From an uncultured Alphaproteobacteria bacterium (lineage in GTDB: Bacteria; Pseudomonadota; Alphaproteobacteria; Rs-D84): a stretch of 10,275 nt of DNA. The notes under the pieces were generated by a model, which saw only the letters and a list, made by a program, of their open reading frames with translations, did not search any database and was not told the DNA's origin. A program made the translations under genes and the position numbers. The stretch covers positions 1-10,275 of the forward strand of contig CAJGDN010000029.1 in NCBI GenBank assembly GCA_904502245.1. Reading direction: 5' to 3'. Positions 1 through 6,487 of the stretch are shown in pieces. How positions within the stretch are numbered: the first letter of the stretch is position 1; each line of letters opens with the position of its first letter.

Positions 1-475
1 ACCTGTTTCTGTATTATCTTGCGAAACAGTGTCTGATGATTTTAACGCGCGTTTTGATTGTGTTGCGCGTCATTATAAATATGTTGTTTTAAACCGTCCG
101 TCCGCACCAGTATTAAATAAAAATCGTGTGTATTGGGTGCCACGTGTGCTGGATATTGATGCAATGCGCAGCGCGGCAGAAAAATTAATTGGCAATCATG
201 ATTTTACCAGTTTTCGTGCATCTGAATGCCAGGCAAAATCCCCGATAAAAACACTGGATAAAATTGAGATTATAAAATCTGGGGACGAAATAATATTTGA
301 ATTTTCCGCGCGTTCATTCCTGCATCATATGGTACGCAATATTGTTGGCACATTAATTGAAATTGGATTGGGCAAACAATACGATATCGATGCAGTTTTT
401 GCTGCACGTAATCGCAGTGCCGCCGGCCCAACCGCACCGGCGTCCGGCCTGTACTTTATACGTGCAGATTATTAA
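1..475 (+). CDS. truA: tRNA pseudouridine(38-40) synthase TruA, C-terminal part (5' end outside window)
   Basis: TruA isomerises uridine to pseudouridine at positions 38-40 of the anticodon arm of many tRNAs, in the cytoplasm. The reading frame is open from base 2 without a start, so only about the last 157 codons are present; the family is usually 250-270 residues. Visible family motifs, in order, are FNARFDCVARHYKY (the RxY segment that lines the active site), DFTSFRASECQAKSP, and HHMVRNIVGTLIEIG, ending in SGLYFIRADY, all close to the E. coli protein. The catalytic aspartate lies in the missing N-terminal half. A GTG at 29 is in frame but lies inside the conserved domain and is not the start. 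The TAA stop at 473-475 overlaps the comEC stop on the other strand. No terminator hairpin with a T-run is visible after it. Identification is secure from the motifs. Confidence 0.95.
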   Translation, partial: PVSVLSCETVSDDFNARFDCVARHYKYVVLNRPSAPVLNKNRVYWVPRVLDIDAMRSAAEKLIGNHDFTSFRASECQAKSPIKTLDKIEIIKSGDEIIFEFSARSFLHHMVRNIVGTLIEIGLGKQYDIDAVFAARNRSAAGPTAPASGLYFIRADY

Positions 476-2382
476 TTCCAACGTCTTTTTGCGCCAATAT
501 ATTTAACACGATTGTTTGGATAGATTACAAATCCATCACGCAATAATTTATGCGCGCATTTTTCTGATTTTATATCATAATACGAAACGATGTATTTAAC
601 AGAATCGTCCCTGCACATTTTTTCAATGTTTTTCATCAGTGGCACAAATTTTTGAACATAAACAATATTGCCATAGTAGTAAATACCATTGTCATGCTTG
701 CGCCGTCTGTTTGGCGTACCGGTTTCTTCGCCATTAATCTGCTTCCACGCATCAAAAGCAAAGTAGTGATTAGATGCACGTGATTTATTAAATTCCAGTT
801 TTCCATCATCGCGCACGAATGCAACCAATTCATTATCATATGTCGCATAGAATATCGGGCGTGGCGTAATACAAACAATTATTATTCCGATTACGGAAAA
901 TATGCCAAATAAAATCAAATTAATTTTAATACGGATATTTCTTATCAACATTAAACAGATAAAACCGATAACAAAACATATAATTGCCACGTTTGAAATG
1001 TGAGGCATAACAACCGTTGCGCCAGGTAATTTTGAAACGCTGTCCGCGATACTAAACAAATAATCATACACGTTATGTGCCAATACAATTGGTGCACCCC
1101 AACCAGTAATCGTTCCAATTAAAATCAGCGGCATAATTATGAATGAAAACACTGGTAACAGAATCAGATTACCAATCAAACCATAAATCGGCATCGTGCC
1201 AAAATGCATTGCAACAAACGGTGCGGTAAATATTGTTGCGACAATTGTGGTCAGTGCAGCCGCATAAACAATACGCAATATTTTATTGCCTGGCATTTGT
1301 GGTCTAACAACTGTAAAGAACCATACCAATCCAAACACCGCGGCAAATGATAATTGGAATCCTGCCTGCATTACATAATGCGGGTTTATTAAAAACACAG
1401 TACAGAACACAATCGCAATATTACGCATTGAAATTGCACTGCGCCCAAATATAAATGCACCGAATACCAGTGCGGTCATCAAGAACGCACGTATTGTTGC
1501 AACATCGCATCCTGATAAGAATAAATAGATTAACAACCCAAGCAACGCACAACACATTGCCGGAATCTTGGCCGATGTGCGTCGTGTGATGTATGGTGTG
1601 GCACGAAATAGAAAATAAAACACTATAAATATCCAACCGCCGACCAGTGTCATATGAAACCCACTGATTGACCAGACATGTCCAATGCCTGTTGCCGTCC
1701 AAATTTCTGAATGAGATTTTGGGATTGCACCCTTGTACCCCAGAATCAATGTATCAACCAGGAAAGAATTTGCGCGCCTATGAATATTATCACGCAGTTT
1801 ATTTATACCAACGCTGTCATTATGCTGAATTATATTAATATTATTTACATAGCCTGTGGCAGACAATTTATTAAAATATGCCCAACGCGAATAATCAAAT
1901 GTTTCAGGCGCATATGCCACACTTGGCTTGAATAATCCAATGTTTGCACGAACTGTATCACCAATTTTTGGTACGCTAACCCCATCCCCCAACGTCACAC
2001 GAATGTTTGCCACGCCGTTTTCTGCATTTATATCCGCCGCATTAACAGATAAATATATTCGCGTTTTATCGTCTGTATAATCAATTGATTTAACATCACC
2101 CGTTATTTCCAGATTATGCAAATTGCGTAATAATTTTGGTGTATCAATAACGTTTGTAAATATACAGGCATAACAGAAACCAATAATAAATAAAAGCAAT
2201 CCACGTAATAAAACAGGCATACGTTTAATCAAAGATATTCCAACAGATATGATAAATACACATGCTGTCAAAATTATATTGGGTTCATTTGTTATTGTGA
2301 AATAAAGCGATGCGCCAAACGATAAAAGAAATGGCACATACATGAATAAATTTTGATACTGATTTTCCAACCAATCACGCAT
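472..2382 (-). CDS. comEC: ComEC/Rec2-type DNA uptake channel, degenerate C-terminal domain
   Basis: ComEC forms the inner-membrane channel that passes single-stranded DNA into the cytoplasm in natural transformation. This 636-residue protein has the family order. The N-terminal part (about 1-200) has hydrophobic segments followed by a soluble OB-like region (LEITGDVKSI at 91-100, then FDYSRWAYF). The polytopic competence domain (about 205-490) holds VWSISGFHM (236-244), ATIRAFLM (295-302), QAGFQLSFAAVFGL (339-352) and GNLILLPVFSF (404-414). The last 130 residues (DNELVAFVRDDGKL onwards) match the layout of alphaproteobacterial ComEC tails; I see no HxHxDH metal motif, so a metallo-beta-lactamase nuclease looks absent or degenerate. 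Start ATG at 2382; there is no Shine-Dalgarno sequence, but a -10 hexamer lies just upstream (see promoter entry). No other competence gene is in the window, so a role in transformation is inferred from family only. Confidence 0.9.
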   Translation of the reverse strand: MRDWLENQYQNLFMYVPFLLSFGASLYFTITNEPNIILTACVFIISVGISLIKRMPVLLRGLLLFIIGFCYACIFTNVIDTPKLLRNLHNLEITGDVKSIDYTDDKTRIYLSVNAADINAENGVANIRVTLGDGVSVPKIGDTVRANIGLFKPSVAYAPETFDYSRWAYFNKLSATGYVNNINIIQHNDSVGINKLRDNIHRRANSFLVDTLILGYKGAIPKSHSEIWTATGIGHVWSISGFHMTLVGGWIFIVFYFLFRATPYITRRTSAKIPAMCCALLGLLIYLFLSGCDVATIRAFLMTALVFGAFIFGRSAISMRNIAIVFCTVFLINPHYVMQAGFQLSFAAVFGLVWFFTVVRPQMPGNKILRIVYAAALTTIVATIFTAPFVAMHFGTMPIYGLIGNLILLPVFSFIIMPLILIGTITGWGAPIVLAHNVYDYLFSIADSVSKLPGATVVMPHISNVAIICFVIGFICLMLIRNIRIKINLILFGIFSVIGIIIVCITPRPIFYATYDNELVAFVRDDGKLEFNKSRASNHYFAFDAWKQINGEETGTPNRRRKHDNGIYYYGNIVYVQKFVPLMKNIEKMCRDDSVKYIVSYYDIKSEKCAHKLLRDGFVIYPNNRVKYIGAKRRWN

Positions 2383-2389
2383 ATAAAAA

Positions 2390-2417
2390 AGTATAGGAAT
2401 TTATATGCGCTATGCAA
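2390..2417 (-). promoter_or_regulatory. Candidate promoter for comEC giving a leaderless mRNA
   Basis: Read on the minus strand, TTGCAT (2417-2412) and TATACT (2395-2390) are separated by 16 bases. The ATG follows the -10 after 7 bases, so transcription would begin at or one base before the start codon. The -10 matches the consensus at 5 of 6 positions, the -35 only at 3. The gap to the upstream 90-residue gene is 35 bases and has no Shine-Dalgarno sequence, which fits a leaderless start. The evidence is pattern only. Confidence 0.4.
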
Positions 2418-2690
2418 TTATTTTTTGCGTTTTCGTGTGGGCTTTTTCTTTGTTGCATCATCCCCCAGGATTTGCATCTGCATTTGCAGAATAATATTTT
2501 CTTTGTCCTGGATTCTTTTTAACAATTCCTGATTTTCAATTTTTATTTTTTCCAGTGTTGTTTTGCTGACAACCAACTGGTTTGCCATTTTTTTTGTGCG
2601 ATTATGATTAAGTATAAAACCAACCAGCACACCAAAGGTGGCGCCGACAGATGCGCTGAAAATATCAAAAAGTGTTTCTGTTATACTCAC
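2418..2690 (-). CDS. Small membrane-anchored coiled-coil protein of unknown function
   Basis: I do not recognise this 90-residue protein. It has one hydrophobic segment near the N-terminus (about 8-27, FDIFSASVGATFGVLVGFIL), then a polar helix with regular leucine/isoleucine spacing that looks like a coiled coil (about 37-75, including TTLEKIKIENQELLKRI), and a strongly basic tail KKKPTRKRKK. This suggests an inner-membrane anchor with a cytoplasmic helical stalk whose basic end could bind nucleic acid or phospholipid; that is inference. The start is GTG at 2690; the frame is stopped by TAA four codons upstream, and the next ATG (residue 35) would remove the membrane segment. There is no Shine-Dalgarno sequence and the GTG lies at the tip of a 12-bp hairpin. 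It sits 40 bases after the HAD gene and 35 bases before comEC, same strand. A simple single-TM/coiled-coil composition could also arise in unrelated families. Confidence 0.7.
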   Translation of the reverse strand: MSITETLFDIFSASVGATFGVLVGFILNHNRTKKMANQLVVSKTTLEKIKIENQELLKRIQDKENIILQMQMQILGDDATKKKPTRKRKK

Positions 2691-2701
2691 AGAAACACTT
2701 T
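2669..2701 (-). promoter_or_regulatory. 12-bp inverted repeat over the start codon of the 90-residue gene
   Basis: The arms AAAGTGTTTCTG and CAGAAACACTTT are perfectly complementary (2701-2690 and 2680-2669 on the minus strand) with a 9-base loop. On the minus strand the second arm is followed by a T-rich run (CTTTTTGATATTTT), so the structure could be an intrinsic terminator for the HAD gene, whose stop is 30 bases upstream. It also spans the GTG start of the next gene, with the start codon at the arm-loop junction, so it could instead control translation, or be a protein-binding palindrome in DNA. Sequence alone does not choose between these. Confidence 0.55.
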
Positions 2702-2730
2702 AACATTTTATGGTTTACAATACACTGGGT

Positions 2731-3327
2731 TTATTTTCTTAGACCCGTTTTACGATCAATCCAAACCTGTTCAGATGCAATTTCCATCATCGGTAAATCT
2801 GATTTACTGTCTGAATATGCACGAACAACATTTGGAATGAATTTATGTTCCTTGGCCCATTCGTCCATCTTGTAAACTTTATTTTTCCCCCAGCACAAAA
2901 ATTCATATTTCCATGGCTTTTTCTTGTTCATTACAGAACAAAACACCGCGTCAAATTTCATATCACGTACCAAGTTTGGTAACAGGTAATCTGGGCTGGC
3001 AGAAATCATCAATACCTTGCGTCCTGCATCTTTTTCAGCCTGGACGCGTTCTTTGGCCCAACCAAATCTTTCACGTTTATGCTGTTTAATAAAACCAGGG
3101 GCAAATTTCTTGACCATTTTTGGTGTCATAAAACGACGAATATTTTCACGCCACCAAACACCATCAGGTTTAACCCAACGACATATTCCACATACAGCCA
3201 TCAATGGTAAATACAACCATGGTCGAACACTGCGACGGAAACAGTATTTTGCAAATTCAACATTCGAATCGAATGCCGATAATGTTCCATCAAAATCAAA
3301 TAAAACGACATCTGTTTTTTTCAGCAT
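2731..3327 (-). CDS. HAD-IB family phosphatase, PgpC (phosphatidylglycerophosphatase C)-like
   Basis: A 198-residue HAD-superfamily hydrolase. Motif I is DFDGTLS at 11-17, with D11 as nucleophile and D13 as acid/base. Motif II is the serine in MISASPDYL (S109). Motif III is probably a lysine in the WGKNKVYK stretch (about 148-153). Motif IV is AYSDSKSDLPMM (about 170-181), giving the Mg-binding aspartates. The helical cap between motifs I and II contains a hydrophobic stretch (about 36-49, PWLYLPLMAVCGIC), as in PgpC/YfhB, which dephosphorylates phosphatidylglycerol phosphate to phosphatidylglycerol; length and order also fit PgpC (about 210 residues). SerB-like phosphatases share these motifs, so the substrate is not settled. 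ATG at 3327 has AAAGG about 9 bases upstream. The gene starts 18 bases after the sspB stop and is probably in the recF-sspB transcript. Confidence 0.8.
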   Translation of the reverse strand: MLKKTDVVLFDFDGTLSAFDSNVEFAKYCFRRSVRPWLYLPLMAVCGICRWVKPDGVWWRENIRRFMTPKMVKKFAPGFIKQHKRERFGWAKERVQAEKDAGRKVLMISASPDYLLPNLVRDMKFDAVFCSVMNKKKPWKYEFLCWGKNKVYKMDEWAKEHKFIPNVVRAYSDSKSDLPMMEIASEQVWIDRKTGLRK

Positions 3328-3345
3328 TTATAAATACCTTTTTTA

Positions 3346-3810
3346 TTATTTTCTGTTTTTTCTGAATTCGTCTAATGACACAACGCGACCTGGGTCGGGT
3401 ACGGTATCTGGCTTTTCATCCAATGGCAATTCCATATCGTTATCTGCGGCGGCATTTTGTGGCTTTGGCTGGAATGACAACATAAAATCAACCGATGGGT
3501 CTTTGAATTCAACCAATGCAGAAAACGGTACGCGAATAAAGAAAGGACGACCGTCAAATGTTAACTGAACACCAAATTCCTTGTCAGATACATGCAGATT
3601 GTTATACGAATATTGTAAAACAATTGTCATGATATCAGGGTATCTGATTCGCAAGAAATCAGGCAATACAACACCCGCATCACGTGTACGAAATGTAATA
3701 AAGAAATGTGTCCCATCGCCCAGACCGTTAAACTGTGCATGAATCAGTGCATCTTTGACCACTGACTTTAATGCGTTATCTAATAATGTTTGATAATCAA
3801 TACGTGCCAT
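3346..3810 (-). CDS. sspB: SspB, ClpXP adaptor protein (alphaproteobacterial type)
   Basis: SspB binds the ssrA tag on proteins released from stalled ribosomes (and some other substrates) and tethers them to the ClpX unfoldase for degradation by ClpP in the cytoplasm. The 154-residue product has the folded substrate-binding domain at about 1-116, with HFFITFRT (35-42), YPDIMTIVLQY (57-67), FGVQLTFDGRP (79-89), IRVPFSAL (92-99) and DPSVDFML (104-111). It is followed by an acidic, proline-rich linker and the C-terminal RVVSLDEFRKNRK, which fits the ClpX-binding tail known from Caulobacter-type SspB. I chose ATG at 3810, giving the usual MARIDY start, over an in-frame ATG at 3831: GGAG lies 11 bases before it and overlaps the recF end, while the upstream ATG lies inside recF. 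The recF stop is 8 bases before the start, so coupled translation is likely. Confidence 0.93.
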   Translation of the reverse strand: MARIDYQTLLDNALKSVVKDALIHAQFNGLGDGTHFFITFRTRDAGVVLPDFLRIRYPDIMTIVLQYSYNNLHVSDKEFGVQLTFDGRPFFIRVPFSALVEFKDPSVDFMLSFQPKPQNAAADNDMELPLDEKPDTVPDPGRVVSLDEFRKNRK

Positions 3811-3818
3811 AATTTTTT

Positions 3819-4898
3819 TTACTCCGCGCATACTATATTATTTATTTCCCCATCTTGGCAAGTAACAAATACAGCGTCCGCTATATCTGCAAAAATATTT
3901 TTATCTAAACCTGTTGCCCAAACCTGGGCATCGGCCGATGCCAGTTCTTGGAATACACGCGCCCGCGCATTAGAATCCAAATGTGCCACCGCTTCGTCCA
4001 ACAAGATTATTACACGTTTCCCTGTTTTTGCATGCACCAGTTTTGCATGCGCCAAAATCAAATCAATTAAAACTGTTTTTTGTTGTCCGGTACTGGTCAG
4101 ATGCGCAGGTAATTTTAATTCGTTATTAAATACTGCAAAATCTGATTTGTGCGCACCATCCAAAACCATTTTATCACCAATCAGCACACGATTATTTTTA
4201 AGATATTCTAGATACGCACGTTCAGCGTCCCCTGCACTGTTGCCAGCAATTAACATTTTTTCAATCCAACCCGACACAGACACCGCGCATCGTTTCAAAA
4301 AATAGTTCGATTCACCCGCATATTGAATGCGCGATGCTGCAATTGCAACCGCAACACCAGCAATTTGTTCATCCAGCGCATTTAACCAATGGGTGTCCGC
4401 ACCTGTTTTTAATGCGTATGCACGTTCACTTAGCAGTTTGCTTAATTTTGCACTGCGTCCTGCATGCGATGCATCAAAACTGGTCGCCAGACGGTCAAAG
4501 AATGCACGTCTGTCAGATGCACTGTCGATAAACAATCTGTCTTCGCGCGGGGTCAGCCATACAATTCTGATATGTTTTGCCAAATCAGACAATGGCGCGT
4601 TTTCACCATCAATCTTTGCGCGACGGTTTGTGTCCCCGCCAATAAATTGAACAGAAACCTCGGTCGCGTCATCCAGTTCTGCATGCGCACAGAAACCGCC
4701 AGCGCCATCAAACCGTGCAATATCACACATTTGCGCGCCACGCATACCGCGTTCCCCTGCCAGCATTGACAACGCCTCTAATATTGCAGTTTTACCTGCG
4801 CCATTTGGTCCAATGATAATAACGTTGCGTCGTCCATGCGTTAAAACACGGCACATTTTATGATTTCTGAAATCTGTTAGACTTAGGCTGTTAATCAT
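3819..4898 (-). CDS. recF: DNA replication/repair protein RecF
   Basis: RecF is an SMC-like ATPase that, with RecO and RecR, loads RecA at single-strand gaps next to duplex DNA. The 359-residue product matches the family length (E. coli 357). It starts with LSLTDFRNHK, followed by Walker A GPNGAGKT (30-37), then TPREDRLFIDSASDRRAFFD (116-135), the ABC signature region LTSTGQQK (267-274), and Walker B VIILLDEAVAHLD (296-308) with the catalytic glutamate. The frame is open further upstream to a TTG at 4931, but the ATG at 4898 gives the conserved N-terminus MINSLSLTDF. No Shine-Dalgarno sequence precedes it; a -10 hexamer sits 6 bases upstream. In many bacteria recF follows dnaA-dnaN; here it heads a cluster with sspB, the HAD gene, the 90-residue gene and comEC, behind a tRNA. 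Confidence 0.94.
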   Translation of the reverse strand: MINSLSLTDFRNHKMCRVLTHGRRNVIIIGPNGAGKTAILEALSMLAGERGMRGAQMCDIARFDGAGGFCAHAELDDATEVSVQFIGGDTNRRAKIDGENAPLSDLAKHIRIVWLTPREDRLFIDSASDRRAFFDRLATSFDASHAGRSAKLSKLLSERAYALKTGADTHWLNALDEQIAGVAVAIAASRIQYAGESNYFLKRCAVSVSGWIEKMLIAGNSAGDAERAYLEYLKNNRVLIGDKMVLDGAHKSDFAVFNNELKLPAHLTSTGQQKTVLIDLILAHAKLVHAKTGKRVIILLDEAVAHLDSNARARVFQELASADAQVWATGLDKNIFADIADAVFVTCQDGEINNIVCAE

Positions 4899-4904
4899 GC
4901 GCAA

Positions 4905-4931
4905 ATCATACAAAATAAAATTAAAATTCAA
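4905..4931 (-). promoter_or_regulatory. Candidate recF promoter giving a leaderless mRNA
   Basis: On the minus strand TTGAAT (4931-4926) and TATGAT (4910-4905) are separated by 15 bases. Exactly 6 bases lie between the -10 and the ATG at 4898, placing the expected first transcribed base on the A of the start codon. The -10 matches at 5 of 6 positions and the -35 at 4. The region directly follows the T-run of the tRNA terminator, so recF probably needs its own promoter. Its surroundings are very AT-rich, which makes chance matches easier. Confidence 0.45.
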
Positions 4932-4934
4932 AAT

Positions 4935-4957
4935 AAAAAATCACCCACATGGGGTGC
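4935..4957 (-). terminator. Short intrinsic terminator after tRNA-Cys
   Basis: On the minus strand a 5-bp stem CACCC/GGGTG (4956-4952 and 4946-4942, loop of 5) is followed by ATTTTTTATTTT. It lies about 20 bases past the tRNA CCA end. On the plus strand the same stem is followed by CTTTTTTT, so it could act both ways. The stem is short, so termination may be partial. Confidence 0.6.
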
Positions 4958-4975
4958 TTTTTTTATTTTTTAGAG

Positions 4976-5049
4976 TGGAGGCCTGGGTCGGAATCGAACC
5001 GGCATCCAAGGATTTGCAGTCCTCTGCATAACCACTCTGCCACCAGGCC
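4976..5049 (-). tRNA. tRNA-Cys (anticodon GCA), CCA encoded
   Basis: Read on the minus strand, the acceptor stem GGCCTGG (5049-5043) pairs perfectly with CCAGGCC (4986-4980). It is followed by discriminator T, an identity element of tRNA-Cys, and an encoded CCA (4978-4976). The D-arm region GCAGAGTGGTTATGC and the anticodon arm with loop CTGCAAA give anticodon GCA, which reads UGC/UGU. The T-loop is TTCGATT. The T-stem GCCGG/CCGAC has one C-A mismatch at the second pair. Overall the sequence parallels E. coli tRNA-Cys. It has its own promoter upstream and a terminator downstream, so it appears to be a single-gene unit. Confidence 0.96.
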
Positions 5050-5063
5050 TTAACTGCCAGGTC

Positions 5064-5092
5064 ATATTAAGCAAAAATAATTTGTATTTCAA
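5064..5092 (-). promoter_or_regulatory. Promoter of tRNA-Cys
   Basis: On the minus strand TTGAAA (5092-5087) and TAATAT (5069-5064) are separated by an ideal 17 bases. The expected start is near 5057, a few bases before the mature tRNA 5' end at 5049, so the 5' leader would be very short. The -35 touches the proposed -35 of the divergent tolC-like gene. Confidence 0.7.
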
Positions 5093-5110
5093 CAGAAAAA
5101 TATTTATAAT
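5082..5110 (+). promoter_or_regulatory. Candidate promoter of the tolC-macA operon
   Basis: A perfect TATAAT (5105-5110) lies 17 bases after TTGTAT (5082-5087), a weak -35. The expected start is near 5117, giving a leader of about 27 bases that contains AGGAGGGAG (5125-5133) before the ATG at 5144. It is back to back with the tRNA-Cys promoter, the two -35 boxes sharing base 5087. No operator palindrome is evident. Confidence 0.6.
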
Positions 5111-5143
5111 TGAAAAAAAGTTTCAGGAGGGAGTGTTTTTTAC

Positions 5144-6487
5144 ATGAAAAAAATATCGTATTTATTGCTGTGCGCATTGCCATTTTCTGCGATTGCTGCA
5201 ACTGATGATTGCATGACGCGCACATCTGTGCCGGCTGAAACACTGACCCTGCCCCAGGTGATTGAACTTGGGCTGTGTCGCAATCCTCAAACAACATCTG
5301 CGTATTTGGCATACGAATCTGCACGTCTGTCGAAAAATGCAGGATATGCGGATTATCTGCCATCGGTCAGTGCATCTGCATCTGCATCAATTCCATACAG
5401 AAATGAACAGTGGGGCGATTGGACATATGGTGCGTCATTGTCGGCATCGTATTTGATATTTGATTTTGGCAAGCGTTTATCTGATTTAAATCAGTTATCT
5501 GCATCATGGCGCGCAGCGGGTTTTGAATACGATGATACGGTACAGAATTATATATATGGTGTGATTGGTTCTTATTATGCATTATTGAACGCAGATGCAG
5601 ACGTAAAATCTGCGGAAATGTTGCAAAGTGTTGCAAAAACTGCGCGTGATACCGCGCAAAAGAAATTTAATGCGGGCGCAGTTGCACGCGCCGATGTTTT
5701 GCGCGCAGATACCACATTGGCCAGTCGTGAATTAGACCTGGAACGTGCAAAAAACAATCGTGAAATTGCCAAGGGGACACTATTAAACAAACTATCATTT
5801 TCTGCAAATCAAGAAATAAAAATTGCGGACCTGCCATCAGAATTAGGCGCACCCGGCGAAATAAAATCGTTGGATGAATTGTTTGCCCAGGCACAAAAAA
5901 CTCGCCCTGACCTGTTGCGTGCGACAGCGAACAAAGACGCCGCATGGCATCGTCGCAACAGCACTTTTTTAAGTAATCTGCCAACAATTTCTGCGTCTGG
6001 TTCGCTGCAATGGAATGATACACCATCAGAAACATTTAATGCAGGCAACGATAAAATTAGTGGCAGTATTGGAATTCGCGCATCTATGCCTTTGTTTGCA
6101 GGTTTTGCAAATATGTATAATCTGCGTAACGCCCAAGTAAACTATGAACGTGCGGTCGAAACAGAGCGTGCAACGAATGACAATGCCACGTTGGATGTGT
6201 TTAGTGCATATCACAACTACAAAACTGCGCAAACAGTTTTGAAACAAACAGAAACACTGCTGAAATCCGCAACGGAAAGCGAACGCGTTACCGCCGGGAT
6301 GTATCGCGTAGGACGTGCAACGATGCTGGATTGGCAAACCGCCCAGTCTGAATTAATGACAGCAGAAAAACAAAACAATGCCGCACGTTATGATTTGTTT
6401 ACAAAACGTGCTGCGGTCGCCCTGTCGGTTGGGGAAATCAAAGCAAAGTTAGAGGAGGGAGCCCTGCATGAAGAAAGCAACGAATAA
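5144..6487 (+). CDS. TolC-family outer-membrane efflux/secretion channel
   Basis: TolC-type proteins are trimeric outer-membrane channel-tunnels that join an adaptor and an inner-membrane pump to export drugs or proteins. The 447-residue product has a Sec signal peptide (MKKISYLLLCALPFSAIAA, cleavage near residue 18-19). Two outer-membrane-efflux repeats follow, about 34-215 (starting LTLPQVIELGLCRNP) and 240-435 (starting LDELFAQAQKTRPDLL). Other family marks are GASLSASYLIFDFGKR, the coiled-coil region with KKFNAGAVARADVLRA, and ASMPLFAGFANMYNLRNA in the second half. An Ala-Ser run (SASASASAS, about 76-82) comes from a GCATCT tandem. AGGAGGGAG lies 10-13 bases before ATG 5144. The 3' end overlaps the MacA-like start by 20 bases, so the two are an operon. 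Whether this is the general TolC or one for a dedicated pump cannot be told; no second copy is visible here. Confidence 0.9.
   Translation: MKKISYLLLCALPFSAIAATDDCMTRTSVPAETLTLPQVIELGLCRNPQTTSAYLAYESARLSKNAGYADYLPSVSASASASIPYRNEQWGDWTYGASLSASYLIFDFGKRLSDLNQLSASWRAAGFEYDDTVQNYIYGVIGSYYALLNADADVKSAEMLQSVAKTARDTAQKKFNAGAVARADVLRADTTLASRELDLERAKNNREIAKGTLLNKLSFSANQEIKIADLPSELGAPGEIKSLDELFAQAQKTRPDLLRATANKDAAWHRRNSTFLSNLPTISASGSLQWNDTPSETFNAGNDKISGSIGIRASMPLFAGFANMYNLRNAQVNYERAVETERATNDNATLDVFSAYHNYKTAQTVLKQTETLLKSATESERVTAGMYRVGRATMLDWQTAQSELMTAEKQNNAARYDLFTKRAAVALSVGEIKAKLEEGALHEESNE

Noticed and set aside
3017..3568. Long plus-strand open frame opposite the HAD and sspB genes.
   Set aside because: It lies fully antisense to two well-recognised genes, crosses their junction and has no recognisable domain; a shadow frame.
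4899..4931. Longer RecF start at TTG 4931.
   Set aside because: The extra residues precede the conserved RecF N-terminus and cover the candidate promoter; no Shine-Dalgarno sequence supports the TTG.
5367..5400. GCATCT tandem repeat in the tolC-like gene.
   Set aside because: Only about three short units encoding Ala-Ser; ordinary low complexity in a mature outer-membrane protein, not a repeat element.
5667..6048. Antisense open frames within the tolC-like gene.
   Set aside because: Low-complexity shadow frames of a clearly coding gene, with no family motif or start signal.
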